A stretch of DNA of 64,000 nt from Pyrinomonadaceae bacterium. GTDB lineage: Bacteria; Acidobacteriota; Blastocatellia; Pyrinomonadales; Pyrinomonadaceae. The DNA is taken from positions 1 through 64,000 of the forward strand of contig JAIBCC010000021.1 in NCBI GenBank assembly GCA_019694395.1, in the 5' to 3' direction. The notes under the pieces are model-generated. The model was not told the origin of the DNA. It saw nothing but the letters and a program-made list of their open reading frames with translations, and made no database searches. Below are positions 1-8,888 of this stretch, in pieces; the stretch's first letter is position 1, and every line of letters begins with the position of its first letter. A program made the position numbers and the translations under genes.

Positions 1-943
1 TTTTTTCGTTGGAAACAGATTTTCCGGGACCGTTATCTTTAACCTGAAGTTGTAATTTGTCCTTAACTTTTTTAGCAATTATCTCAATTTTTCCGCCCTC
101 GGTCAGTCGCGAAATTCCGTGTTTAACCGAATTTTCGACGATCGGCTGCAAAGCAAGGTGCGGCACAACGGTATTCAAAACCTCAACATCTACGCTAAAA
201 ATTACCTGAAGTTTCTCAGAAAAACGCGTCTGTTCGATTTCCAGATACGAACGCAAAAAGCGTAGTTCTTCGCTTAGCAACACCATTTGATTTTCATTGA
301 AATCAAGCGTTAAGCGCAGAAAATCACCGAGTTTGGCAATCATTGTTTGCGCCTGTGACGGATTTTTCAGCACCAGGGAAGAAATCGAGTTTAATGTATT
401 GAAAAGGAAATGCGGCTGTAATTGCATCTTTAATGCTTGGAGTTGTGATTGAATTAGTTGCGCCTGCAAGACCGAAGCCTTTTGCTTTTCCTCGGCAAAT
501 TTTTGATTCCGCAGATAGGCTTGCGAAGCAAAAACGATGAGTGAATAAACTAACAAACCCAAATATTGATTACCTAAAAATCCGCCTTGCAGATATTGCC
601 AAATGCTCTCGGAATTTTCACGAAATCTGGCGTATGTGAGCCAGGTAAAAGTGCCATAAAAGAGAAACTGAATGCTTGAAAACAGGATTGCCAGAAAAAT
701 GTGAATGCCGAAATTGCGTAAATAATCAGTTCTTGATTGAAAATCAAGTTTTTTAGTGAGCCAAAAAACAAAAGGAGATAGCAATCCCCAAAAGCCGTAA
801 CGGGCAAAATTATCAATCAAAATTATAGAAAACGGGGTTGTTCGCCCCTCCAGTTTTCCGTTCAAAAAGGTAAGAGCCGTAAAAATTAAGGCAATCAGCG
901 ACCAGATAATAACCAGATTTAGAATGAAACGAAATTTTAGCAT
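1..943 (-). CDS. LytS/YehU-type sensor histidine kinase (3' end beyond window)
   Basis: An open frame runs from ATG at 943 to the left edge (about 314 codons) without a stop; the C-terminus is missing. The N-terminal 140 residues hold about four hydrophobic segments (for example around residues 8-28 and 78-100). A short coiled stretch rich in Q, K and E follows, then the His_kinase-family H-box LQPHFLFNTLNS with the phospho-acceptor near His178. An N-box (LQPIVENSVKHG) and the start of the G1 box (DNGPGKS) lie close to the edge. This order is that of LytS/YehU kinases, which normally pass phosphate to a LytTR-type response regulator; a partner would be expected just to the left. It is transcribed divergently from the CBS gene. 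The assignment is firm; the ligand is unknown. Confidence 0.9.
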   Translation of the reverse strand, partial: MLKFRFILNLVIIWSLIALIFTALTFLNGKLEGRTTPFSIILIDNFARYGFWGLLSPFVFWLTKKLDFQSRTDYLRNFGIHIFLAILFSSIQFLFYGTFTWLTYARFRENSESIWQYLQGGFLGNQYLGLLVYSLIVFASQAYLRNQKFAEEKQKASVLQAQLIQSQLQALKMQLQPHFLFNTLNSISSLVLKNPSQAQTMIAKLGDFLRLTLDFNENQMVLLSEELRFLRSYLEIEQTRFSEKLQVIFSVDVEVLNTVVPHLALQPIVENSVKHGISRLTEGGKIEIIAKKVKDKLQLQVKDNGPGKSVSNEK

Positions 944-1124
944 TCATCTGTTTTATACGATTTAATTCGGCGAAAAACAAATGAGAGCAAAAAACTTTCA
1001 TTTTAATTTTGTAGATTTTTGAAAAAGTCATAGGTAAACATTATCTGACAATGTGAAAAAATACATTCCGTAATGAAAGAATACGCAATTCTGAGCAGTT
1101 TTGCGCTTAAAGTAAATCACCGAA

Positions 1125-1159
1125 ATTACTAAACAACTGATATTAATTGATTTAGTAAT
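1125..1159. promoter_or_regulatory. 9-bp inverted repeat upstream of CBS gene
   Basis: ATTACTAAA at 1125-1133 is matched exactly by TTTAGTAAT at 1151-1159 across a 17-base spacer. It lies in the divergent gap between the LytS-type kinase and the CBS gene, about 90 bases before the CBS start. The spacing suits a dimeric regulator site better than a terminator, because there is no T-run. The regulator is unknown. Confidence 0.35.
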
Positions 1160-1247
1160 GAGGCACGAAGGTTGCAGTTAATTAAAGAAAAGAAGTTTGG
1201 GAAAGCTATTTTCCAACAAATTTAGAATGAGCAGATTGGAGGTAATT

Positions 1248-1679
1248 ATGAAAGTTAAAGAAATTATGACAGCAAATCCGGCTTATGCGACTGTGAATAC
1301 AAGTTTACCTGATGTTGCTAGAATAATGGTCGAATTTGATTGCGGTTGTGTTCCGGTAATTGAAAACGATAACAATAAAAAGCCAATCGGAGTAATTACA
1401 GACCGCGACATAACCATCAGGACTGTTTCCCATGGAAAAGATCCTTTGAATATGGTGGCAGGCGAAACGATGACAGATTTTATCATCACCGTCACGCCCG
1501 AAACCGATGTCAAAGAATGCTTGGACAAAATGGAGAAAAACCAGATCAGAAGAATGGTTGTCGTAGATGAAAATGGCGACCTTTGCGGAATTTTGGCGCA
1601 AGCAGACATTGCCCGGCAATCTTCGTCAGATCATACAGCCGAACTGGTCAAAGATGTTTCGATGACCGCTAAGGCTTAA
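1248..1679 (+). CDS. CBS-domain protein
   Basis: 143 residues, almost entirely a pair of CBS domains (Bateman module). The first starts at VKEIMTANPAYATVNTS and ends with the typical PIGVITDRDI; the second starts at MTDFIITVTPETDVKECL and ends with LCGILAQADIA. Such modules bind adenosyl ligands or act as energy or redox sensors; no catalytic domain is attached, so the role is probably regulatory and cytoplasmic. The start at ATG 1248 is set by GGAGG at 1238-1242, five bases upstream. A longer in-frame TTG at 1197 has no ribosome site and would add 17 unrelated residues. The gene appears monocistronic. Confidence 0.88.
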   Translation: MKVKEIMTANPAYATVNTSLPDVARIMVEFDCGCVPVIENDNNKKPIGVITDRDITIRTVSHGKDPLNMVAGETMTDFIITVTPETDVKECLDKMEKNQIRRMVVVDENGDLCGILAQADIARQSSSDHTAELVKDVSMTAKA

Positions 1680-1703
1680 TTTTTCATTTGATTTAAAAAA
1701 AGA

Positions 1704-1758
1704 AAATGCGATTTGCAACTGAAAATTCAATCGCAAATCGCAAATCTAAAATCGCAAA
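1704..1758. repeat. Heptamer repeat TCGCAAA with inverted arm
   Basis: Four units of period 7 (TCGCAAA, TCGCAAA, TCTAAAA, TCGCAAA) occupy 1731-1758. A complementary TGCGATTTGCA lies at 1707-1717, so the segment can fold back. It sits between the convergent CBS and rpoD genes and may work as a terminator. The same heptamer, in the complementary sense (TTTGCGA), recurs at 38677-38704. Confidence 0.75.
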
Positions 1759-1763
1759 TTAAT

Positions 1764-3491
1764 TTATTGCGCTGTTCCTTCCAAAAACGCTTTCAACTTG
1801 CGTGAACGCGACGGATGACGCAGTTTTCGTAATGCTTTGGCTTCAATTTGGCGGATACGTTCACGCGTGACTGCGAAATGTTGTCCGACTTCTTCCAAAG
1901 TGTGTTCCGAACCTGTGTTGCCCAGACCGAAACGCATTTTGATAACTTTTTCTTCGCGCGGAGTCAGAGTCGCCAAAACTTCGTCGGTGATTTCGCGCAG
2001 ATTTGAAAAAGTTACGGATTCTGCCGGATTCATAATTGAACGGTCTTCGATAAAATCTCCTAAATGCGAATCTTCTTCTTCACCAATCGGTGTTTCGAGC
2101 GAAATCGGTTCTTGGGCGATTTTCAAGACTTTACGCACTTTTGAAACCGGAATATCCATTTTCTTGGCGATTTCTTCACTGGTCGGTTCGCGTCCGAGTT
2201 CTTGGACAAGGGCACGCGAAGTCCGAATGAGCTTGTTAATCGTCTCAATCATATGGACAGGAATCCGAATCGTGCGGGCTTGGTCAGCAATCGCCCGCGT
2301 GATTGCCTGACGAATCCACCACGTCGCGTAGGTTGAAAACTTATAACCGCGCCGCCACTCGAATTTATCAACCGCTTTCATTAATCCGATGTTACCTTCC
2401 TGAATCAAATCGAGGAATTGCAAACCACGATTGGTATATTTTTTGGCGATGGAAACGACCAGCCGCAAGTTGGCTTCGACCAATTCGCGTTTGGCTTGTC
2501 CGGTTTGACGTTCGCCGACATCAATTGCTTGCAGGCATCGTTTAACTTCAACCGGCGGAATATGATATTTGTCTTCGACCGATTGAATTTCCTGACGGGC
2601 ACTGGCAATTTTCTCCTGCAGCATTTTCTTTTCGTCAGGAGTTGGTTTGCCTTCAAGTCTTTCTTCGGCTTTTTGAATGTCTTTTTCGTTCTTTTTGATT
2701 TCGTTGGAAATCTTGCGAATCGCGCTGATCAAACGCTGTTTGGCTCTTTCAGTCAAATTCAAACCTTTGATTTCGCCTGAAATTTCAAGGCGCAAACGGG
2801 CGGTTTGGCGTTTCAGTGCCAACAGTTTTTTGCTTGGTTTACTTTTTGATTTAGCTTGTTCCTCACGGAGCTCAGCCAAGGTGCTGAGGGCATCTTCATA
2901 GAGTCCCTGAACATTTTCGATGCCTTCAATCGTCCATTTCAAATATTCATCCGCTTTATCCTCTTCGCCGGAAAGTTCCGCCTGTTCGCTGAAATTTACC
3001 GTGTCACGGATGCTGGCTTTGCCGCGTTTTAAATCATCGCCAAGTTTTATCAGAGCCTCTACTGCAATCGGTGAGCGCGAGATTGATTTTTGGGTTTTGA
3101 TCTGTCCGCGCTCGATACGTTTGGCAATTACAACTTCGCCTTCGCGGGTGAGCAAAGGCACAACGCCCATTTCGCGCAAATAAAGCCGCACCGGATCGTT
3201 GGTTTTATCCAAAGCACCGGCTGACAGGTCTAAATCCAGATCATCTTCGTCAAGTCCGTCAATATCATCAATTGCCAAACTTGCGACACCTTCCAGGAGA
3301 GCAGAATCCGAATCGGAAACATTGATTCCGGTTCCTTCAAGTTTTTGTAATACATCTTCGATGTCTTCGGGCGACACCATTCCGTCAGGCATTTCACGAT
3401 TTAAATCGTCGTAGCTCAAGAAGTTCTTCTTGTCTCTGCCCAATTCCAAAAGTCGGTCAACCAAATCATCTTTATCTTCGTAGTCAGTCAT
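1764..3491 (-). CDS. rpoD: Primary RNA polymerase sigma factor (sigma-70/RpoD)
   Basis: 575 residues. The N-terminus shows a short region 1.1-like acidic segment. Region 1.2 ([20 protein letters not shown]) begins near residue 96. A charged non-conserved region follows, then region 2 from about residue 336 ([26 protein letters not shown]), region 3, and region 4 ending in [19 protein letters not shown]. These motifs mark the essential group 1 sigma factor that directs core polymerase to housekeeping promoters. It starts 35 bases after the stop of dnaG on the same strand, giving the dnaG-rpoD order common in bacteria (macromolecular synthesis operon without rpsU). ATG at 3491. Confidence 0.97.
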   Translation of the reverse strand: MTDYEDKDDLVDRLLELGRDKKNFLSYDDLNREMPDGMVSPEDIEDVLQKLEGTGINVSDSDSALLEGVASLAIDDIDGLDEDDLDLDLSAGALDKTNDPVRLYLREMGVVPLLTREGEVVIAKRIERGQIKTQKSISRSPIAVEALIKLGDDLKRGKASIRDTVNFSEQAELSGEEDKADEYLKWTIEGIENVQGLYEDALSTLAELREEQAKSKSKPSKKLLALKRQTARLRLEISGEIKGLNLTERAKQRLISAIRKISNEIKKNEKDIQKAEERLEGKPTPDEKKMLQEKIASARQEIQSVEDKYHIPPVEVKRCLQAIDVGERQTGQAKRELVEANLRLVVSIAKKYTNRGLQFLDLIQEGNIGLMKAVDKFEWRRGYKFSTYATWWIRQAITRAIADQARTIRIPVHMIETINKLIRTSRALVQELGREPTSEEIAKKMDIPVSKVRKVLKIAQEPISLETPIGEEEDSHLGDFIEDRSIMNPAESVTFSNLREITDEVLATLTPREEKVIKMRFGLGNTGSEHTLEEVGQHFAVTRERIRQIEAKALRKLRHPSRSRKLKAFLEGTAQ

Positions 3492-3526
3492 AAAATCGTT
3501 AGATTAAAGTTCTATAAATATCGTTG

Positions 3527-5374
3527 TTAAAAATTATCGTGTGCAAAATTGGCGCGTTCCAGTTCGCGTTTTAACTTTTCGAGTTCAATTTGCTCCATTG
3601 CCAATCTGTTTATCAGCGATTCATCTCCTTCTTGTTGAGCTAACATTAGTCGGTTGCTCACATTCATAATTCGCGTAGATAAAGCAATCAGACGCAGAGC
3701 AATGACGCGTTTTTCTGCCAATAACAAAATATCGTCAATCGCTTCGCCTTTTTCGCGTGTCGGCTCACTCATCAACAAAATCGGCAAAATATCTGCTGCG
3801 GTATCATCATCAGAAACCAGTTTTGAAAGGTTTTCTGCATTCGTTTCTTCGCCGTTTTGCTGCAGGTGAATCAACGCTTGAAAGATCGAAGCGGTCGCCA
3901 AATCTGCATAATCAGTTTCTTCAAGCTGCGGCAGAACGACTCCGCGCAGTTCAGAATCATTTATCAAAAGTTCCAGTAGCTGTTGTTCGGCAACGGTAAC
4001 ACGCACTTGCGTATGGCGCGAGACAGCACGTCTAATGTCGGCATGTGCGCCCAGCTTGACCATTTTCCACAAATCGTTTTTCAAAAGTGCATCATCAACC
4101 CGCAAAAAAGTCATTGCCTGATCGAATGATTCACGTTTTTGAATCGGATTGCGAACAGCCGAAATAGCGGGTAACACGTCCTCGATTGCTTCAGCTTTTT
4201 GTTTAGCCAGAGCAAGATTACGTTCCCGCACAGCAGTATCCAGAACAAATTGAAGATGTGGGTAAGCGTTTCTGTATTGATTTCTATATGCTTCAACACC
4301 GTTGGCACGGATAAAATCGTCAGGGTCTTGCCCGTTCGGTAATATCAAAATTTCAATCTCAAAATCTTCCGCCAACAGAGGTTCGATAGCCCGTCTTGCC
4401 GCTTTCACACCAGCACTATCTCCATCATAGTTCACAACTGTTTTACGCGCAAACCTTGATAAAAGTTTCGCTTGATTTTCAGTAAATGCAGTTCCAAGGC
4501 TCGCCGCGCAAATTCGCACCCCTGCCTGATAGAGCGCGATCAGATCCAGATAGCCTTCGACCAGAATTGCCGTCTTGCGTTTTTTGATCTCTTCTTTGTT
4601 CTGAAAAAGCCCGTAAAGATGATCGCCTTTGATATAAGCCGGAGTTTCGGGCGAATTGAGATATTTCGGCTCGCCTTTGTCCAAAATTCTCGCGCCAAAA
4701 GCAACAGGTTTGCCGTTTACATCCAAAACGGGAAAAATAATGCGCCCGCGAAAACGGTCATAGATGCGGTTCTTTTCTTCGTTTTTGGAAACTAAACCTG
4801 AAATTTCAATCAATTTTTCATCTGCGCCTTTTTCTTTCAAAAGATTCAAAACTGAATCCCACGTTTCCGGCGCGTAGCCGATGCGGAAAGTCTTTTGTGT
4901 TTCAACCGAAATTCCGCGATTTGCCAGATATTCACGGGCTTTTTCGGCTTCGGCGTAGGATTCCTGCAACTCTCTTTCCCAAAATTCCAACGCCCAAATG
5001 TTGAGCTGAATTACTTCATCGGAGATTTTTTTTTCGGCTTCTTTTTTCTTTTTAACTCTCTTATATTGCTCGTCGTCAACCGGCTCAGGCAAAGGAACTC
5101 CCGACATTTCCGCGACTCGTTTGATGGCTTCGGGAAAGCTCAAACCTTCCATTTCCATCACAAAATTGAAAGCCGAACCACCCTTGCCGCAGCCGAAACA
5201 TTTATAAAAACCTTTCGCCGGACTGACCGAAAACGAAGCAGACTTTTCCTGATGAAACGGACAATTTCCCCAAAAATTCGCGCCTTTTTTCTTGAGCGGA
5301 ACAAACGCCTCGACTATCCGCACAATGTCGGCTCGGTTTTTTAGATCGTCAATGAAATATTGGTCAAAGCGCAT
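3527..5374 (-). CDS. dnaG: DNA primase DnaG
   Basis: 615 residues, a usual length for bacterial primase, which makes RNA primers at the replication fork. The N-terminal CHC2 zinc ribbon is intact (CPFHQEKSASF near residue 38, then CFGCGKGGSAFNF). The catalytic core follows, with the TOPRIM motifs ILVEGYLDLIALYQAG near residue 270 and NYDGDSAGVKAARRAI near residue 312. The C-terminal third is helical and variable, as expected for the DnaB-binding part. It is the upstream gene of dnaG-rpoD. The region ahead of its start is a palindromic repeat element, so its promoter must lie within or before that element. Confidence 0.97.
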   Translation of the reverse strand: MRFDQYFIDDLKNRADIVRIVEAFVPLKKKGANFWGNCPFHQEKSASFSVSPAKGFYKCFGCGKGGSAFNFVMEMEGLSFPEAIKRVAEMSGVPLPEPVDDEQYKRVKKKKEAEKKISDEVIQLNIWALEFWERELQESYAEAEKAREYLANRGISVETQKTFRIGYAPETWDSVLNLLKEKGADEKLIEISGLVSKNEEKNRIYDRFRGRIIFPVLDVNGKPVAFGARILDKGEPKYLNSPETPAYIKGDHLYGLFQNKEEIKKRKTAILVEGYLDLIALYQAGVRICAASLGTAFTENQAKLLSRFARKTVVNYDGDSAGVKAARRAIEPLLAEDFEIEILILPNGQDPDDFIRANGVEAYRNQYRNAYPHLQFVLDTAVRERNLALAKQKAEAIEDVLPAISAVRNPIQKRESFDQAMTFLRVDDALLKNDLWKMVKLGAHADIRRAVSRHTQVRVTVAEQQLLELLINDSELRGVVLPQLEETDYADLATASIFQALIHLQQNGEETNAENLSKLVSDDDTAADILPILLMSEPTREKGEAIDDILLLAEKRVIALRLIALSTRIMNVSNRLMLAQQEGDESLINRLAMEQIELEKLKRELERANFAHDNF

Positions 5375-5398
5375 TTGTTAAAGAATAATTGTAATAAA

Positions 5399-5573
5399 GC
5401 CGTTGAAAACGGCGGCATTTTTGTAGCCCGCAATGCTAATTGTGGGTTTTAGATAACGGCATAAATTTATCAAATTAATTTTATGTCGTCGTTTTCAACG
5501 ACTCAAATATCTTATTCGCAATTTTCCCATAGTTTGCAATATGGGCTACAAATATTTCGCTGTTTTCAACAGC
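5399..5573. repeat. REP/BIME-like palindromic element
   Basis: Two similar modules face each other. Module 1 has the hairpin GCCGTT-GAA-AACGGC (5399-5413), then TTTGTAGCCC, then a second hairpin CCCGCAAT/ATTGTGGG (5427-5446). Module 2 on the opposite strand has GCTGTT-GAA-AACAGC (5559-5573), then TTTGTAGCCC, then the hairpin CCCATA/TATGGG (5526-5545). Between them is a third hairpin GTCGTT-TTC-AACGAC (5488-5502). Arm sequences differ but pairing is kept. No coding sequence is present between 5375 and 5648. It resembles REP/BIME elements mobilised by RAYT transposases; none is in the window. Confidence 0.75.
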
Positions 5574-5648
5574 TAAAGGCAAGAGAAAAAATATTGGAGC
5601 ATTTATAAAATCTAAAAGTTATCCAAAGGAGCAAAAATTTAGAAACGC

Positions 5649-6335
5649 TCAATGGTTTTTCTTTTTCGGAACAAGCCAATAATCTTGATAATTCAAATTA
5701 TTGGCTAAAGTATAACTGATTTTAAGTTGAGCTTTTGGAATAAAAAAGTTTTTTATTAAAGTCTGACTAAGTTTAAAAACTGTGTTCAATGCCTGTTTTT
5801 GATTTTTAGCGAAAATTTTTATTTTTCCAATTAAATTAGGGTTTGCAGATAAAAGTTTAGAGTAGAATTCTAAATCAAAATGGAGATGACAATATTCATT
5901 TTCAAACGAAGTTGAATGGATAAGAGTTTCTTTTTGGTTTTTTGAAAGAACAAAATTTTGGGGCGTGTCTGCTGCTCTTGGGATTGTTGCGCCATCTGGG
6001 ACTTGCCAAAATTCAGTTAAATTTTCGTTTTTGGAGTTGTCGAAAAGAACAAAAACTTTGTTTTTAAGCTGAGAAGACAATTCGCTACATTTAAGGATTC
6101 TCCTTTCCATTTTGTATTTATAAAATTGGTCATTTTCTTCGCTATTTATAACAATGTAGCTTTTATCAGTGTCACTTAGTAACATTTTTAGATTATCTAT
6201 TCTGGTTAGTAAATTATCATTGTTAATTACTCTGACAGCATCAATCAACTTTGCTTTCGGTGTGTCTTGCCCATAAATAAACTGCAAACCTAATAAAATC
6301 AATAAAATAATGAGAAGAAATTGGCGAAGTTTCAT
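5649..6335 (-). CDS. Exported protein of unknown function
   Basis: 228 residues with a clear signal peptide (MKLRQFLLIILLILLGLQ, cleavage probably near the FIYGQ end). The mature part is mixed polar sequence with no motif I recognise; it contains LKNKVFVLFDNSKNEN and a C-terminal WLVPKKK. It starts 12 bases after the stop of mutS2 on the same strand, so it is probably cotranscribed with it, but a link to DNA repair is not implied. Upstream GGAG-like sequence supports the ATG at 6335. Locally low in G+C. Confidence 0.75.
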   Translation of the reverse strand: MKLRQFLLIILLILLGLQFIYGQDTPKAKLIDAVRVINNDNLLTRIDNLKMLLSDTDKSYIVINSEENDQFYKYKMERRILKCSELSSQLKNKVFVLFDNSKNENLTEFWQVPDGATIPRAADTPQNFVLSKNQKETLIHSTSFENEYCHLHFDLEFYSKLLSANPNLIGKIKIFAKNQKQALNTVFKLSQTLIKNFFIPKAQLKISYTLANNLNYQDYWLVPKKKNH

Positions 6336-6347
6336 TGAGGTTTTCTC

Positions 6348-8819
6348 CTACTGTTTCAATTCCGCAATCGTTGCGCCTTGACCGCCTTGATTCGGTTCAG
6401 CAAAAGTATAACGCAAAACGTGAGCGTGGTTCTTTAAAAAATGATGGACGAAATTTTTTAATGCGCCTGTGCCGAAACCGTGAATGACGCGGACGCGCTG
6501 TAAACCATTCATATAGGATTCGTCCAAAAATCTGTCCAGCAAATATTCGGCTTCGTCGGTGCGTTTGCCGATCAGATTGAGTTCGGCATTGGTTTCTTCG
6601 ACATCCAGCCGCAAATTTGAAGTGGCTTGTTTTTGCAGCTTTTCGAGTTTTGACGTTTTTTGTGTTTCATCGGAAACGACCGCTTGCAGATTTTTCAATT
6701 TCTCGCGCAGCCGCATCGAACCGACCAAAACTTCGGCAGTCTCACCGTCAATTTTTTCGACTATTCCGACATTTCCAAAACTCGTCAAAACTTTCAAACC
6801 AACCGCAATTGGCACATCTTCAACTTGAACATTTGACTCAGTTTTGTTTTCAGAAAAGACTTGAGACTTCGGACTTGAGACTTGAGACTTTTCAACCACA
6901 AACCGTTTTAATTCAGCTTTTCGCGCCGCCGTTTCTTTTTCAAATTTTGCTTTTAATGCTTTATCTTCAACAGTTTGCAAAAAGACTTTGACTTGTTTAT
7001 CAAATGACTCAAGCGTTTCGGTCATTTTCGCCGCAAACTCTTTTTGCCGTTCCTTTTCGCGCTTTCCGGCTTCGATGTCGAGCTTGGCGTATTTCATTGC
7101 GGTTGCTTCGCGCTCTTCTTCCAGAGCTATTCGTAAATCTTCGGCAGTAGCCGTTTCGCGCCGTAATTTGAGCAAAAACTGCTCAGTTTCTTTGGCTTGC
7201 CGGTCAAGATTAACCCGCGCCTGTTCAATAACTTGGATTGGAATTCCAAAACGTCTGGCAATTTCAATTCCCGAACTCGCGCCCGCAAATCCGGTCAATA
7301 AACGATAGGTCGGCTGCAAAGTTTTTTCGTTGAACTCGACGCTGGCATTGATAACATTTTCGTCATTGGCGGCGTAAATTTTTAAGCCTTTGTAGTGAGT
7401 CGAGGCAATGACTTGTGCGCCGAGCTTGCGAAAAGTATCAACGATTGCCACGCCGAGCGCAGAACCTTCGTCGGGGTCTGTTCCCGTGCCGACTTCATCC
7501 AGCAAAACGAGTGCCGGAGCTTGCGCGATTTTCAACATTTCGGCAATGTTTGAAATATGCGAGCTGAAAGTTGAAAGGTTTGCCGACAAAGATTGATGAT
7601 CGCCAATATCGGCTAAAACGCTGGCATAAAAAGGGATTGTCGCCTCACGCGCCGGAACAGGCAAACCAGAAATCGCCATCAAACTCAGCAATCCGGCAGT
7701 TTTCATCACTACTGTTTTTCCGCCCGCATTTGCTCCCGAAATAATCATTACAGACTGATTTTTGGTGAGTTTGAAAGAATTCGGAACGATTTCATCAGAT
7801 TTTTGATTTTTGATTTTTGATTTTTGATCGTTTTCTAATCTGTGTTCATCTGTGTTTATCTGTGGAGAAATTTTCTTCAAGTTTTCTTCGAGTAGCGGAT
7901 GCCGCGCATCAACTAAATCGAGCGTTTCATCATCCGAAATTTTTGGCACAACGGCGTTAAATCTGCGGGCAAATTCGACTTTAGCTTTGATGAAATCAAG
8001 CTCGGCAACTGCAATAACGGCATTTTCGATGTTCGGTAATTGTTGGCGCAGTTCTTCGGTCAGCGAAAATAAAATCCGTGCAATTTCCGCTTCTTCTTTA
8101 GCTTTCAATGCGGCAAGCTCATTATTTGCATCAATTGCCTCAAGCGGTTCGATAAACATCGTTGCACCGGACGAAGAAAATCCGTGAGCAACACCGTTGA
8201 TTTTTCCGCGAAAGTCGGCTTTGACGGGAATTACAAAACGCTCGTTGCGTTGGGTGACAATTGCATCCTGAATTGCATCGGAATTGGAGCGCATTATTCC
8301 TTCCAAAGATTTTTGCAGCCGCCCACGATGTAAATTTAATTCACGTCGAATTCGCGCCAATTCGGGCGAGGCGGAATCGTCAATTTCTCCGCTTGGCAAT
8401 AGTTTTTTAGTAATACTGCTGATGGCTTGAAAAAGCTGCGGCGGAAGATTTTCGACGATTTTCCAGAGATTCGGCACAAAATCTTTTTCCGGCGCGATGA
8501 CTGAGCGGGCAAAAAGGGCTTGGTTGCAAATCCGCGTAACTTCAAGCAGAACAGTCGGTTCGAGGGTCGCATTTTTAATTTTCAAAATTGCAATCGCGTC
8601 CGAAGGCTCAATCAAACCGCTGAAATTCCACGTTACTTGCTTTTCTTCATTGAGTAAGATCGTTTCGCTGATGGTCTGCAAATCATTTTGCAATTGTAGA
8701 CGGTTTTTCAGAGGTTCTAAATTTTCCAAATAAGATTTTCCCATCGGAGTTTGCGCGTAACGGGCGATGAGCTGGCGAAGTCGGTCATATTCCAGAGCGG
8801 TTAAGGTTGTGTTGTTCAT
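6348..8819 (-). CDS. mutS2: MutS2 family ATPase/nuclease
   Basis: 823 residues. It has the MutS core (lever and clamp, about residues 1-300), an ABC ATPase with Walker A SGANAGGKT near residue 360 and Walker B LVLLDEVGTGTDPDEGSALG, a long charged coiled-coil region, and a C-terminal Smr domain (VRVIHGFGTGALKNFVHHFL). MutS2 lacks the mismatch-recognition domain; it acts on recombination intermediates or collided ribosomes. Two stretches look foreign to the family. Residues around 318-341 are encoded by period-10 and period-7 repeats (7798-7865), and residues around 643-655 by a period-7 repeat (6857-6891). Both keep the frame and fall in linkers. Confidence 0.95.
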   Translation of the reverse strand: MNNTTLTALEYDRLRQLIARYAQTPMGKSYLENLEPLKNRLQLQNDLQTISETILLNEEKQVTWNFSGLIEPSDAIAILKIKNATLEPTVLLEVTRICNQALFARSVIAPEKDFVPNLWKIVENLPPQLFQAISSITKKLLPSGEIDDSASPELARIRRELNLHRGRLQKSLEGIMRSNSDAIQDAIVTQRNERFVIPVKADFRGKINGVAHGFSSSGATMFIEPLEAIDANNELAALKAKEEAEIARILFSLTEELRQQLPNIENAVIAVAELDFIKAKVEFARRFNAVVPKISDDETLDLVDARHPLLEENLKKISPQINTDEHRLENDQKSKIKNQKSDEIVPNSFKLTKNQSVMIISGANAGGKTVVMKTAGLLSLMAISGLPVPAREATIPFYASVLADIGDHQSLSANLSTFSSHISNIAEMLKIAQAPALVLLDEVGTGTDPDEGSALGVAIVDTFRKLGAQVIASTHYKGLKIYAANDENVINASVEFNEKTLQPTYRLLTGFAGASSGIEIARRFGIPIQVIEQARVNLDRQAKETEQFLLKLRRETATAEDLRIALEEEREATAMKYAKLDIEAGKREKERQKEFAAKMTETLESFDKQVKVFLQTVEDKALKAKFEKETAARKAELKRFVVEKSQVSSPKSQVFSENKTESNVQVEDVPIAVGLKVLTSFGNVGIVEKIDGETAEVLVGSMRLREKLKNLQAVVSDETQKTSKLEKLQKQATSNLRLDVEETNAELNLIGKRTDEAEYLLDRFLDESYMNGLQRVRVIHGFGTGALKNFVHHFLKNHAHVLRYTFAEPNQGGQGATIAELKQ
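6857..6891. repeat. Heptamer repeat AGACTTG inside mutS2
   Basis: Five consecutive 7-base units (AGACTTG, AGACTTC, GGACTTG, AGACTTG, AGACTTT). On the coding (minus) strand they yield the peptide KSQVSSPKSQV, in the linker before the last third of MutS2. Five units are 35 bases, not a multiple of three. Confidence 0.85.
7798..7865. repeat. Two adjacent tandem repeats inside mutS2
   Basis: Four exact GATTTTT units (7798-7825, period 7) are followed by 2.8 units of ATCTGTGTTY (7838-7865, period 10). On the minus strand they encode SPQINTDEHR and KSKIKNQKSDE, just before the ATPase domain of MutS2. The low-complexity peptide reads as repeat-derived rather than as family sequence. Confidence 0.85.
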
Positions 8820-8888
8820 AACTTGCTTTCAGTTCAGAATAAAATTATATTCTTATTTCCCCAATGATTTTAACATTCGGCTCCAAAA

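Noticed and set aside
2303-2901. Plus-strand open frames across rpoD
   Set aside because: Antisense shadows of a fully conserved sigma-factor gene.
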